Positions 23,920 to 37,400 of a stretch of 64,000 bases of DNA are shown here, one piece after another. The notes beneath the pieces are model-generated. The model saw nothing but the letters and a program-made list of their open reading frames with translations, did not search any database and was not told where the DNA came from. How positions within the stretch are numbered: the first letter of the stretch is position 1; the number at the start of each line of letters is the position of its first letter. The DNA lies in the NCBI GenBank assembly GCA_018389105.1, contig JACATO010000319.1, forward strand, positions 744,001 through 808,000. The letters are read 5' to 3'. The translations under genes were made by a program, and so were the position numbers. The DNA comes from Nautilus pompilius (taxonomy: Eukaryota > Mollusca > Cephalopoda > Nautilida > Nautilidae).

Positions 23920-24590
23920 TTGCAGCACTGTGATGGTTTTACAGTTCTCACTATGGATTTACATAAAGAACCCTCCACCCCTGGTTCTGCTGCCATTCAG
24001 CATTTTTTTTTTTTTTTTGGTTTGTTTTGGTTTGGTTATTTAGTGATGGATGCTGCCTCTGAACACATCGGCAAAGCCTATCTTTTGTCTCTCTACCCGG
24101 TTTGTTTCACAACAGATTTTTTTTTTTTGCTGAGGAAACAAGTCAAATGGAAATATCTAACCCCAAAAGCAGCAGGCACTCTGATTGGTCACTTGAGAGA
24201 GATCAGGGAACCAAGGACTCGTGACCACCAAACACCGAGGAACAAGGCGGAAAGTGAACCGGCTCAGACCTACTGGTGACCGGTATTTTTGGAAACGGAT
24301 GACGGGTCAGATGAAACAGCGCAAACTGCACTGTTGGGGGGGGTTTGCAGTAGATCCTAGATCTCCATCACAAAGACCGTCCATCATCAGTGCCAGAGAT
24401 AGGCAGGAATTGCTGTGTTGGAAGACCCTGCGGAGAAACGAGACTAACTAACGACAACGCAAGGACTTGCTACAACACAATTTCTTGGGAAATTTCCAAA
24501 CACGGTCACAACACTGCTTCAGGTGATGCTGCTGGCTCCAGCCAGCAGACAGAGAGTAAACTCAAATGCAAGATGGTCAAGGCATAAAAA
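23920..24590 (+). other. Unassigned, possibly exonic region
   Basis: Composition is less AT-rich than its flanks, and a 119-codon plus-strand frame (23920-24279) spans two poly(T) tracts that put runs of Phe into the product. The tracts could instead be polypyrimidine tracts of acceptors (ttatttag at about 24042, gctgag at about 24135). Poly(A)-like AATAAA motifs follow near 24694 and 24847. It could be the last exon of an unrecognised transcript, but no protein family is identifiable. Confidence 0.2.
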
Positions 24591-24990
24591 TCATTTTAAC
24601 TAGTGTACCGTATCTGATTTGTATTTGTCTATTGTTGTTTGTTTTGTTTTTGTTTTTTTTGTTATCCAGTTATTTATTCCTTTTCTTTTACAAAATAAAA
24701 ATATGCAACATATTCTGTTGTATTTCCATCTGCCCTAAAAATTGCAAAATGAACAAGGAAGCTGCACAGAGGAATTGCTTCACAGATGGTGTCGTCTTTT
24801 GTTTTTTTTTCATTTCCGATTATGATACAATAGGCTCATTTGCGTAATAAAGAAACAAATATTTTAATCAGCCGGGTCTCTTATCAAAGGATCCATAGGG
24901 TGTAAAGAGTACCCCATACTGCCCCTTCAACTTTTCCAACAGTAGGACGCCTCCGCACCAATTCTTCCCTAATGTCTGGATCCCACCACA

Positions 24991-26460
24991 GCTCCGACTA
25001 CGGCAGGTATGGTACAGATCTGCGAAGGTAGTGCGGAAGGAAGCCGGGAACATGCCCGGTTTACCTACTGGACGAGAGAAAGGTGCACATTCTGTTGATG
25101 CTGTTCGATGCGTTCATTAAACGGGATGCTCCGTGCCGGAGAAATGTCGTCTGCACGGCGAGAGGGGCGCGGGAATAGACAGACGATTGCGCAGCAGGAC
25201 TACCGTGGGCCGGTCCATTTTGTGCCTGTGTGGGTGGCGGGGTAAGAGAGGCTGCTGGATTTGTATCTTCTCCGCCAAGCTGCCGCTTCAGCGGGAATAT
25301 GAAGTAGGGAGCCGCCGCCAACGGGGCAGACTTGGCCCTCGTTCCCTCGAATTCCGTCCGCTTCATCCGCCCGAATTTCTGGCTGGCGAGGGACGCCGCT
25401 CCTACCCGGAGGAACGAGTCCATGCTTCGCCATGAAAGCGCCGGCTCGCGCGCTCAATGGCCGAGGAGAATGTGTGCGGGGAAGCGGGTTATCGAGAGCG
25501 GTGCCGAAGGTAGCGCCTGCTGTGTCCCCCGCCGCTCTACTTAAACGTGATGACTGCTGGTGAGAGAGGAGAAAGTCCTTCTGGAGCCTAACCGAGGGGA
25601 TAGCTGGAGCGCACGTAAGCTGGGCCTGCCTTCATTTACTACTGTCCCCCCCCCTTCTGTTAGTCAGCAGCAAATGTTCGTCTACTCTACTCCGACTGAA
25701 GTGTCGACTCCCTGTCTGTCTCTCTAAGAGTAGTGGAGCCGTTCTTGATAGTTTGGTGTTCACTACTGTCCACCCCACCGAGGATGTCGGACGGTGCCTG
25801 CCTCTGTTAATGTGGGCGTTGGCCGTCGCTAGCCCGTAGGCTCCATTGGTGGGGTGACTAGGGATCCGCCGAGGAGGATCTTCCAAGCAGGGCCACCGGA
25901 CCTGTTGGGCAGAGGAAAAGCAGCAGTTGTCCGTGAAGCCCCCGTCGACCGGGGCTGACTGGTTGGTTGGTTGGTGTCCGTGTCGAAGTATATAACCAGA
26001 AACTGGATCAAATGCTACTTTCGAGATGACCTGTCGTCGGTGTCCGGGGACATCAAAGGAGGAGAGAACACGCCATCTTCTGTTGTTCTTCTTCTTGATG
26101 ATAGTACATCGATAAGCACCCCCCCTCTCTCTCTCCCCCTCTCTCGCGTGTATCTCTAGAAGAATTGCGATATTTGAGTTGTTAATAATAATTAATTCCT
26201 ATCCCCATCATCACTGATATCTGACTGAACTTTCCTGCTTTCTTTCTCTTGTGGAACCGAGAGTTCAGTGTAAGCCGGCTATCAACATGGCAGCTTCAGT
26301 AGTATTGCATGAAGGTGAAATATCTCGTGTGATTGGGAAGTAGTAATTAGCTACATTATTTGCTAGAATCCTTCGTGTCAGCGAGATGGTTGTGGGCGCG
26401 CACTCTGCGCTTTCCCGCATGTTCATTGCTGGTTGTCGTCGTCCTAGTGTAGCCTACAAC
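24991..26460 (+). promoter_or_regulatory. CpG-rich head of duplication copy 1
   Basis: A CpG-dense, GC-rich block set in AT-rich DNA, typical of a promoter plus 5' UTR. The motif ctgctg|gtgaga (GT at 25560) is a good donor that could end a non-coding first exon. Overlapping frames of 100 codons (plus, 25133-25435) and 120 codons (minus, 25061-25423) are Arg/Pro/Ser-rich, as expected from GC-rich non-coding DNA. It could serve TMEM45 about 17 kb downstream, but no splice link can be shown. Confidence 0.45.
26287..26343 (+). other. Short ORF in good start context, copy 1
   Basis: ATG in the context caacATGg opens 18 codons (MAASVVLHEGEISRVIGK) and then TAG. Copy 2 keeps the same frame with one change, I to V. 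It may be an upstream ORF in a 5' UTR, or a first coding exon using the donor gaag|gtgaaa. The copies are too similar for conservation to prove coding. Confidence 0.2.
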
Positions 26461-29400
26461 AGTAGCAATGCAGGGAAATGGATATTTCTGTGGCACGAAA
26501 GTGATTGATCCACTCTAACTTTGGCAATGGGGCTGGTACACAGAGACCGAAGAAACTAAATGCTGTTAAGCTATGTAGTCATAAATGTTTTCAGAGTTAA
26601 CTCTCCCGAATTTACGTATCTTAGTTATTTTAAAATATGATTCCACTGTAAACAAGGTTTGTAGGCCATGTCAGATAAAGATCTAGTTTTTAACTATGTA
26701 AATTAAGACTGCAGGCACTTGTATATTTGTGTTGCTGAGGCTATTAGTTTATACTCTTTGATCAATTAGTTGGTACCATACTTTAAAGAGCGTACAAACA
26801 AGCTCACAAAGAGAGCAATCATGAAACCAAATGGTTATAATCCTGTAAGCTGTTTCCAAACCCCAAACCTCACTTCTAACTTTATTTTAATTCCAAATAA
26901 ACGCTGGCTCGTTTTGAAATCCAGTGACAGTGAAAAGTAGAAGCTTTGATAGAGCTACCGTGTGGAAACTCCTGCTTTAGAAATGCATATAAAGCATAGT
27001 GTTGGCAAAAGCCTTCCCCAGAGGTACCAAAGACAACCAGTGGATGATTGTTTCAGATTGCATTCGTTCATTTTATACCCTGGTCATGTAAAACTTAAAA
27101 CAGTTTTGTTCACTGTTTTGCCTTAAATTAAAATGTTTCAGATTAAAGAAATAGGCACTAAATTCTATTTTTCATCTTTATGATACAACACGCTTGCCAG
27201 GCTTTTATCCAAGAAGTCAGTGAAGCCTGTCATTCATTCACGGTTTTGTTATTCATGTTTAAATTACAAATGGATTAGAGGATTGATTATCTGCTAAGTT
27301 TATTTACATTATTCTAAATACCACACGAGTGTAGCAAGAGCAATATGCCATTTGACTTTACTTCCCTTTTATCTATGATGGCTCTTTCCCATTACCTATG
27401 AGACATTTTAAAAAAAATGTGGATGCAGTAAGAAGGCTGAACACATTCTCCTCTTGAGCATGCAGCCTGCTAGTTTCCTTTCTAATTCACCTGAATAAAG
27501 TTGAAATATTATTATTGGTGTAAAATATCAAAATTAAATATTAACTTTCTGTTCCTTTTAATTTGATTATTTATAAATATTTTACGGAAAGCAATAAAAA
27601 TAATAACAGCAGGTAATGAAAAGTGAAACAGTGCAGCCATGTTCCGCCACTTAGCAGCTGACCTCTTTTCATACAATCAATGTTTTTTAGCATAATAAAA
27701 ATATCATATGCTCAAGCACTACTTGGCGACCAGCTAAACAATCATTACCTGAAAGGTAACCAAATGTTGATAATAGGGAACCATTTTGGTTTTAATATTT
27801 ATAGCAAGCGTGGCAAAGTTATTCAGGTCAAATCTGATAAGAAAAATAAAAGCCCTTTTGCAAGGAAATTTGGTTTGGAAGTGGAGCAGCTGTTTGTTAA
27901 TATTAAGGTGTGATGCTACATAAGATCAGGCACAGACTCCAGGTAACAGGATGGAATGCTGATATTTTAAAACTCTTATCCAAGATTGAGGCCATAACAT
28001 AACCTTAGCCTGTTGTACTTTTAACTGTTACTAAGAAACGATGCAATTCATTAGCAACCGGTTTTACAAACGTTTTACAGTTCACCTCCCGATTTCTCAA
28101 TACGTTTTATTAGTAGCAAATATGTTACAAAAAAATCTGAATCAGTAATCTGTTGTCCATTCTTCTCACTGGCTAAATCACGCTAGAAATGAAATGCAGT
28201 GTTCCACATGACTAGTTAAAAGGCTGCTTGATTTAAATTACTTTGTATACAATGTTGGAATTCTCATTTTGTATTTACAGCGAAGTATGCTTAGAAGATG
28301 TCTGTGAAATATGTAAATTGCCACCTCTGAGCTAAAAAAATAAAGAAAAAAAAAGTTTACAACTGCTGACATAAGTATACACATGTGCTGGGCTTAATGT
28401 TGTTTTGAATCTTTAATTGGGTAGTTATCATATCAATGTAATGTTCATATTGATTGGTACCATCTTTCCCCTGGGGACCTTATTTAAGCCATTATTGCTT
28501 TCTTAGCGAATGAATCAGTGTAGATTCCGAAATAGAAAAACAACTTACTTTTTATGTGGCTAAAGAAATTTATTTTACTGAAAAAAATTTTTAAATTTAT
28601 GTGTAACATAAACAATTCAAAAATGCTGAATTTAATGGCAACTGTTAATACTCAGTCTGATGAATTGCAATTTCAATGGCTTGGTGATGTTTATTTCATT
28701 ATACGGAATACAAGAATGCTTATATGGAACACAAAAAAAACTTGTAGAACTATTTAAAGTCAATTGCATACAAACATCTGTGCTGTAATATATCAAAAGT
28801 TACCTAGTTTTTTTTGGATTATTATTTAACTAATGAACATACTGATCTTTCATGAGCCTGTCCATTATTGCAGTATTTGTTGTATGGTTTCACCAGGAGC
28901 TCTAATAAGCTAGGCTTGCATAACCTTGTCAAAACAAGTTTCTCAACTGTTTCCCTCTTGACTTCCTCAATAGGAAGTAGATTTCCACTAATACATTTTT
29001 TCAAAAGTTTTATTTGGCATGTCGATGGTGTATGGAGGTCATGATTACTCTGATTTTGATAGAACATCTGATTACCAGACAAAAAACTGCAAGATAGGTT
29101 TTCTTTGGCAAGTCGCTTTACATTTTTAGCAAATTGTCTTTTACAGATGTCGCTCTCTGAAATAGCAGAAAATAATAACTTTTTAAAATTCTTAAACTGT
29201 ACAGATGCAAGATTTTACAAATTCCATGTTTGCACCAGGGATATGCAATATAATATTTCTCTCTCACCTTTCAATAAGGTCACCAATTATAAATATGTAA
29301 CACTACTTTCACACTTAGATGAGCAAATCAGTTGCATGTTTTTGTAAAGAGATGGTAGTACGTCATTAGGCCAGGTGTCATACACAACAGTCTAACACAT

Positions 29401-30890
29401 GGAGAAATTGGTACAGTAAGGGTGTTTCAAAAGCATCAGTGCTTTTGTCCAAAATCACCAAGATTTATGTTTTTTTTTAAAGAAATATTAATAGAGCATT
29501 GATTTCACAAATTTCAATTCAAAGTTTGTTCTCAAGAAGAGTTTAAAGGAGTAAATATGATTCCTAGCAACAGGTGACAAATTGTCTTATTGTTGTAGCT
29601 ATGCTTCTCTTGAATGAAGATAATAATGTATCGAAATTCTCTATTTGGTAAACCTAATATGATCACCTGTCTCAATTCTCCACTTCACTGAAGCTCTATG
29701 CAGTCAACTGCTGTGATTTCAAATATGAGTTAATGTTACAATTTATCATCTCGATAAACAACAAAATCTCCTATTGATTCTCTGGCGTAAACAATTTATT
29801 CTACAGGTTTAGAACCTTTCTTATCTTGAATGGCTGGCTGCCCATATTAAGTTGGAGCTTACATCTGGATGTTACTTCCCCGTTTCTTTGCTTGATTTAA
29901 TTAACTGGCTAACAAGATATTAACTTAGAAGAGAAATGTGAAGCAATTGCACATTCCAATTACTCGGTGACCAGAGTTACAGTAAATGTTTGTACTCACT
30001 TGACTGTCTTTAAAATATGGAAATTGTTCTTCAATAAAGAAAAACATCAATGCAAACTTCAGAAAAAATAATAAAGCTAAATCAATATAGTTTGTTGTAA
30101 AACAAATAGGAAAATTCTATATTTCTTAGATCAGTTGTAAACTCAGTTTTTTCTTAAGTTTACTTGACCTTATAGTTTTTCTTTAATAACAATTAATTTG
30201 GCAGGTTATGTAAGAGTCAAAAATTATTTTTTTTAATTAGAATATGATGCCATTTGTTAGATGATAGTAAAGTCCACCCTGAAATATAAATGATTGGCTT
30301 CTTTCTCTTCATTGTGTTTGTACTTGATAAGAAGTTTAATTGTATACTTATATGGAATTGTTTTGTCTTTATTTTACTAAATCTGTTTAATATTAGTGTA
30401 AACGGGTATAATTTTCCATACTTAGCCAGTTCATTAATGTTGACTGTTTCACCTAATTTATGCCCTGTGGAACTACTCTTCCCAAACCCCTTCTGATGTA
30501 ACAGGTTTTTCATAAATGTTTCCACATGGACAGAATCAAAATTCTGAATATCTTAGTAATTTTCTTCTTAAAATTTTCTCCTCGTATTTTTAAAGATTTT
30601 AAATTATATGAAACTGTATTTTTGGACCAAAATGACTGCATGATCATGATGAATTGGAGTTTTAAATTAAAAAGGTGGCCATATATTTAAGCTACTTTAC
30701 ATTAGTATACCCAACTTTACAACAACAGTTCTGTTTACCAGATAATTTGCATCTAGATTCTGATGGTGCCTCAGAATTATTTCAGTTATAATTTATTTAA
30801 AGACATAAGCAATCCTAGTTTATACAGACACCATTGAGAGATTAAAAGACTGACAAATGAAAACCTACGACTTGACTTTTTAAATTGGTA
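26461..30890. other. AT-rich tail of duplication copy 1
   Basis: No gene is recognised. The short frames at 27680-27913, 28554-28757 and 28822-29082 recur in copy 2 simply because the DNA is duplicated, and they have no family features. Confidence 0.5.
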
Positions 30891-32540
30891 ATTTGTTTCA
30901 CGAACATGCCTTATCAAAAGAATGTATTGTCAATCTTTTCTGAAAGTATTATAATTGTGCTGCCTAGGCTTCAGTGGAAGACCTGAGTATTAGTTCAACA
31001 GGAAAAGTGTACAGATTTTTTTTTTAAAAAAAAGGAAAAATGGTGATATCAAAGTTGAAATGATGAAGGGATTCAAAATGAGGGGCAAGTCTCCAGCTAT
31101 TCTCCTACCTGCACTATTGAGAAAGTGTGTGGAGCATCTGTTAGTATGAAATTTAAAAAAATGCATTTAACCCATTTTTCTTATTATACCTAGTGTTGCC
31201 TTTATACCAGCAACTAAAATTTTTATAATATGGCACTTGTACTATTATTTTTTTTTTTTTGGCTGTTCAAATGATCATAGATGAAATTACCATTAAAGTT
31301 GTCATTATGGTAAGAGCATTGCGCTGCTTTTCAGAAAATCCTATCATTAGGAAATTTGGTTGGTTGGTTGGTTCAAGCTGGAAATTAGACCAAACGCAGA
31401 TTTTTAAGTTCTGATTTAATTTGTTTACCAGCAACTTTAGACCAAAGCACTTGACTTGGATATTGCTCTCATGGATAAAATAAAGAACTTGGCAAAAATA
31501 CCTTTAGGTTGATAACTGGCTTTCTTTTATCAACCTTCCCCTCAAATCATGCTCTGGTTGAGAGCACATTGGACTTGTTAAATCTTTCCCTGCCAGAGTC
31601 CGAGATCATGGTATAATGTAGTTTTATTTTAACACTCGATAGATGGCTGGTCAGTAGACCAGATATGTATTAGTCTAGACGTTGGTGGATGCTGTTTGGG
31701 GGATTTGAAATGATCTGTTAATGGAAATGGACGTCAAAACCCTGGCAGGGAAAGGGTTAAAAGAAACCAACCAACCCCTGAACTCTGTACTGGTTCAAGT
31801 GATCTGTTAGCACGATTACAAATACATTTTATTAGTCAGTATTATTAAATCGCTAGACAACTAAATAAATAGAACTGCACAAGATATTGGAGTCATTCCA
31901 GGACGAGGTTGCTTTGATCTTTTGTTATATCTAAGATCATTTTTTTTCTATTGTTTAATGGCAGGTGCCGGGAGATATCTTGAATAAAATGTAAAAAATC
32001 TGGTGGTGGGGGGGGGGGGTTGGGTTGTTTTGTTTTTTTTTTAAATTCTGTTTTTCCAACAACAAAAAAAATAATAAGTGCGCAACGTTTATATGAAAGC
32101 TGGCCTACCAACTTCCTGCACGATTGTTGTTGTTGCTTCCCCGATATTTCAAACCTGTCAGCTCTTCTCCTTTTCCACTCCCAGGGAGGGATGGCAGGGA
32201 AGGAGACGACCTCCGTCTCTTCAAAACAACTGGCCGGCCATTGGCTTAATGGCCCAGCCTGTAAATCAGCCTGAGCCACCTTGATTTCTGGCGCATCAAC
32301 TGTCCTCGAACACCTGCTCTGTCTCACGCCCACCTCTGAGGGGTCATAGCCTTATGTTCAACAGAGAGGATGATGCGGCGGCTTTAGATAACAAGATTTT
32401 TCAAAAATCCTTCGGGCCCCTTTTTAAAAATTATTATCTAGGTGGGGATACCGACATGTTTGTTGAGAGAGAGAGAGACCGGCGGAGATAGGGGGGGATC
32501 TGGAAATATGAATTCGGAGCCTATAGGTAGAGGTAGACAA
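30891..32540. other. Spacer between the two duplication copies
   Basis: Unique sequence of 1.65 kb holding a piggyBac-like MITE, a GGTT tetranucleotide run near 31363 and a G-rich/T-rich run near 32005-32042. The 146-codon minus frame at 31893-32333 has low-complexity Lys/Pro stretches from homopolymers and is not convincing. Confidence 0.5.
31582..31756. mobile_element. piggyBac-like MITE (175 bp) with TTAA target sites
   Basis: TTAA at 31578-31581 and at 31757-31760 flank the element. Its ends are ATCTTTCCCTGCCAGAGT on the left and, read inward from the right, CCCTTTCCCTGCCAGGGT: 18-base inverted repeats with three mismatches. TTAA duplication and a CCCTTT.CCTGCC terminus are the piggyBac signature. 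There is no coding capacity. Confidence 0.8.
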
Positions 32541-34080
32541 GCTCTGACTACGGCAGGTAGGGTAGAGGTCTGTGAAGGTAGCGCGGCAGGAACACGCCCC
32601 TTTTACCTATTATCGTCGGCAGGGTTAGGGTGGAAGAGGCGGCGGGAATATTTCATCTGGGAAACGAGGGCTAGAGAACTGATTAGATAAGGGTCCCAAT
32701 CCGTACGGTATCTGGTCGCCAGGGCGCTGGACGAGAGAAAGGTGCACATTCTGTTGATGCTGTTCGATGTGTTCATTAAACGGGATGCTCCGTGCCGGAG
32801 AAATGTCGTCTGCACGGCGAGAGGGGCGCGGGAATAGACAGACGATTGCGCAGCAGAACTACCGTGGGCCGGTCCATTTTGTGCCTGTGTGGGTGGCGGG
32901 GTAAGAGGGGCTGCTGGATTTGTATCTTCTTCGCCAAGCTGCCGCTTCAGCGGGAATATGAAGTAGGGAGCCGCCGCCAACGGGGCAGACTTGGCCCTCG
33001 TTCCCTCGAATTCCGTCCGCTTCATCCGCCCGAATTTCTGGCTGGCGAGGGACGCCGCTCCTACCCGGAGGAACGAGTCCATGCTTCGCCATGAAAGCGC
33101 CGGCTCGCGCGCTCAATGGCCGAGGAGAATGTGTGCGGGAAGCGGGTTATCGAGAGCGGTGCCGAAGGTAGCGCCTGCTGTGTCCCCCGCCGCTCTACTT
33201 AAACGTGATGACTGCCGGTGAGAGAGGAGAAAGTCCTTCTGGAGCCTAACCGAGGGGATAGCTGGAGCGCACGTAAGCTGGGCCTGCCTTCATTTACTAC
33301 TGTCTCCCCCCCCTTCTGTTAGTCAGCAGCAAATGTTCGTCTACTCTACTCCGACTGAAGTGTCGACTCCCTGTCTGTCTCTCTAAGAGTAGTGGGGCCG
33401 TTCTTGATAGTTTGGTGTTCACTACTGTCCACCCCACCGAGGATGTCGGACGGTGCCTGCCTCTGTTAATGTGGGCGTTGGCCGTCGCTAGCCCGTAGGC
33501 TCCATTGAGGAGGATCTTCCAGGCAGGGCCACCGGACCTGTTGGGCAGAGGAAAAGCAGCAGTTGTCCGTGAAGCCCCCGTCGACCGGGGCTGACTGGTT
33601 GGTTGGTGTCCGTGTCGAAGTATATAACCAGAAACTGGATCAAATGCTACTTTCGAGATGACCTGTCGTCGGTGTCCGGGGACATCAAAGGAGGAGAGAA
33701 CACGCCATCTTCTGTTCTTCTTCTTCTTGATGATAGTACATCGATAAGCACCCCCCCCTCTCTCTCCCCCTCTCTCGTGTATCTCTAGAAGAATTGCGAT
33801 ATTTGAGTTGTTAATAATAATTAATTCCTATCCCCATCATCACTGATATCTGACTGAACTTTCCTGCTTTCTTTCTCTTGTGGAACCGAGAGTTCAGTGT
33901 AAGCCGGCTATCAACATGGCAGCTTCAGTAGTATTGCATGAAGGTGAAATATCTCGTGTGGTTGGGAAGTAGTAATTAGCTACATTATTTGCTAGAATCC
34001 TTCGTGTCAGCGAGATGGTTGTGGGCGTGCACTCTGTGCTTTCCCGCATGTTCATTGCTGGTTGTCGTCGTCCTAGTGTA
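32541..34080 (+). promoter_or_regulatory. CpG-rich head of duplication copy 2
   Basis: Equivalent to the copy 1 head, with retained CpGs and the same possible donor (ctgccg|gtgaga, GT at 33218). Because of the extra 118 bases the minus-strand frame extends to 159 codons (32603-33082). It is the CpG-rich block nearest to the TMEM45 coding exon (about 8.5 kb), so it is the better candidate for that gene's start. Confidence 0.45.
33916..33972 (+). other. Short ORF in good start context, copy 2
   Basis: Equivalent of 26287-26343. It has 18 codons, identical except for one Val in place of Ile near the end. Confidence 0.2.
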
Positions 34081-34081
34081 G

Positions 34082-34441
34082 TCTTTGTGAGCTTGTTTGT
34101 ACGCTCTTTAAAGTATGGTACCAACTAATTGATCAAAGAGTATAAACTAATAGCCTCAGCAACACAAATATACAAGTGCCTGCAGTCTTAATTTACATAG
34201 TTAAAAACTAGATCTTTATCTGACATGGCCTACAAACCTTGTTTACAGTGGAATCATATTTTAAAATAACTAAGATACGTAAATTCGGGAGAGTTAACTC
34301 TGAAAACATTTACGACTACATAACTTAACAGCATTTAGTTTCTTCGGTCTCTGTGTACCAACCCCATTGCCAAAGTTAGAGTGGATCAATCACTTTCATG
34401 CCACAGAAATATCCATTTCCCTGCATTGCTACTGTTGTAGG
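34082..34441 (-). other. 360-bp inversion inside duplication copy 2
   Basis: This block is the reverse complement of copy 1 positions 26453-26812, while sequence on both sides stays in direct orientation. In copy 2 the left joint reads cctagtgtag|tctttgtgagc and the right joint reads actgttgtagg|aatcatg. In copy 1 the left breakpoint falls in an 11-base palindrome, TGTAGcCTACA (26448-26458). Confidence 0.95.
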
Positions 34442-37400
34442 AATCATGAAACCAAATAGTTATAATCTGTAAGCTGTTTCCAAACCCCAAACCTCACTTC
34501 TAACTTTATTTTAATTCCAAATAAACGCTGGCTCGTTTTGAAATCCAGTGACAGCTGAAAAGTAGGAGCTTTGATAGAGCTACCGTGTGGAAACTCCTGC
34601 TTTAGAAATGCATATAAAGCATAGTGTTGGCAAAAGCCTTCCCCAGAGGTACCAAAGAGACAACCAGTGGATGATTGTTTCAGATTGCGTTCGTTCATTT
34701 TATACCCTGGTCATGTAAAACTTAAAACAGTTTTGTTCACTGTTTTGCCTTAAATTAAAATGTTTCAGATTAAAGAAATAGGCACTAAATTCTATTTTTC
34801 AATCTTTATGATACAACATGCTTGCCAAGGCTTTTATCCAAGAAGTCAGTGAAGCCTGTCATTTCACGGTTTTGTTATTCATGTTTAAATTACAAATGGA
34901 TTAGAGGATTGATTATCTGCTAAGTTTATTTACATTATTCTAAATACCACACGAGTGTAGCAAGAGCAATATGCCATTTGACTTTACTTCCCTTTTATCT
35001 ATGATGGCTCTTTCCCATTACCTATGAGACATTTTTTTAAAAAATGTGGATGCAGTAAGAAGGCTGAACACATTCTCCTCTTGGTGTAAAATATCAAAAT
35101 TAAATATTAACTTTCTGTTCCTTTTAATTTGATTATTTATAAATATTTTACGGAAAGCAATAAAAATAATAACAGCAGGTAATGAAAAGTGAAACAGTGC
35201 AGCCATGTTCCGCCACTTAGCAGCTGACCTCTTTTCATACAATCAATGTTTTTTAGCATAATAAAAATATCATATGCTCAAGCACTACTTGGCGACCAGC
35301 TAAACAATCATTACCTGAAAGGTAACCAAATGTTGATAATAGGGAACCATTTTGGTTTTAATATTTATAGCAAGTGTGGCAAAGTTATTCAGGTCAAATC
35401 TGATAAGAAAAATAAAAGCCCTTTTGCAAGGAAATTTGGTTTGGAAGTGGAGCAGCTGTTTGTTAATATTAAGGTGTGATGCTACATAAGATCAGGCACA
35501 GACTCCAGGTAACAGGATGGAATGCTGATATTTTAAACTCATTATCCAAGATTGAGGCCATAACATAACCTTAGCCTGTTGTACTTTTAACTGTTACTAA
35601 GAAACGATGCAATTCATTAGCAACCGGTTTTACAAACGTTTTACAGTTCACCTCCCGATTTCTCAATACGTTTTATTAGTAGCAAATATGTTACAAAAAA
35701 GCCTGAATCAGTAATCTGTTGTCCATTCTTCTCACTGGCTAAATCACGCTAGAAATGAAATGCAGTGTTCCACATGACTAGGTTAAAAAGCTGCTGGTTT
35801 AAATTACTTTGTGATACAACGTTGGAATTCTCATTTTGTATTTAACAGCGAAGTATGCTTAGAAGATGTCTGTGAAATATGTAAATTGCCACCTCTGAGC
35901 TAAAAAAATAAAGAAAAAAAAGTTTACAACTGCTGACATAAGTATACACATGTGCTGGGCTTAATGTTGTTTTGAATCTTTAATTGGGTAGTTATCATAT
36001 CAATGTAATGTTCATATTGATTGGTACCATCTTTCCCCTGGGGACCTTATTTAAGCCATTATTGCTTTCTTAGCGAATGAATCAGTGTAGATTCCGAAAT
36101 AGAAAAACAACTTACTTTTTATGTGGCTAAAGAAATTTATTTTACTGAAAAAAATTTTTAAATTTATGTGTAATATAAACAATTCAAAAATGCTGAATTT
36201 AATGGCAACTGTTAATACTCAGTCTGATGAATTGCAATTTCAATGGCTTGGTGATGTTTATTTCATTATACGGAATGCAAGAATGCTTATATGGAACACA
36301 AAAAAAACTTGTAGAACTATTTAAAGTCAGTTGCATACAAACACTCAAAATCTGTGTGTAAGTGTCACATGCATAACAAACATCTGTGCTGTAATATATC
36401 AAAACGTTACCTAGTTTTTTTTGGATTATTATTTAACTAATGAACATACTGATCTTTCATGAGCCTGTCCATTATTGCAGTATTTGTTGTATGGCTTCAC
36501 CAGGACTCTAATAAGGTAGGCTTGCATAACCTTGTCAAAACAAGTTTCTCAACTGTTTCCCTCTTGACTTCCTCAATAGGAAGTAGATTTCCCACTAATC
36601 CATTTTTTCAAAAGTTTTATTTGGCATGTCGATGGTGTATGGAGGTCATGATTACTCTGATTTTGATAGAACATCTGATTACCAGACAAAAAACTGCAAG
36701 ATAGGTTTTCTTTGGCAAGTCGCTTTACATTTTTAGCAAATTTGTCTTTTACAGATGTCGCTCTCTGAAATAGCAGAAAATAATAACTTTTTAAAATTCT
36801 TAAACTGTACAGATGCAAGATTTTACAAATTCCATGTTTGCACCAGGGATATGCAATATAATATTTCTCTCACCTTTCAATAGGTCACCAATTATAAATA
36901 TGTTACACTACTTTCACACTTAGATGAGCAAATCAATTGCATGTTTTTGTAAAGAGATGGTAGTACGTCATTAGGCCAGGTGTCATACACAACAGTCTAA
37001 CACATGGAGAAATTGGTACAGTAAGGGTGTTTCAAAAGCATCAGTGTTTTTGTCCAAAATCACCAAGATTTATGTTTTTTTTAAAGAAATATTAATAGAG
37101 CATTGATTTCACAAATTTCAATTCAAAGTTTGTTCTCAAGAAGAGTTTAAAGGAGTAAATATGATTCCTAGCAACAGGTGACAAATTGTTATAGCTATGC
37201 TTCTCTTGAATGAAGATGATGATAATGTATCAAAATTCTCTATTTAGTAAACCTAATATGATCACGAGTCTCAATTCAATTTATCATCTCTATAAACAAC
37301 AAAAATCTCCTATTGATTCTCTGGCGTAAACAATTTATTCTACAGGTTTAGAATCTTTCTTATCTTGAATGGCTGGCTGCCCATATTAAGTTGGAGCTTA

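Larger units (their letters stand above)
24991..30890 (+). repeat. Segmental duplication, copy 1
   Basis: This segment is repeated in the same orientation at 32541-38415 with only scattered substitutions and short indels. Left ends align from gctc(c/t)gactacggcagg and right ends at ttaaattggta. Copy 1 has about 60 bases near 27460-27515 and about 60 bases near 29672-29745 that copy 2 lacks. It lacks about 118 bases present in copy 2 at 32611-32727. No terminal inverted repeats, target duplications or transposon genes are seen, so it is not a mobile element by its own structure. It may be a true tandem duplication or two alleles wrongly placed side by side in the assembly. Confidence 0.95.

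Noticed and set aside
31893-32333. 146-codon minus-strand frame
   Set aside because: Long Lys and Pro runs come from homopolymer tracts, with no splice sites or family features.
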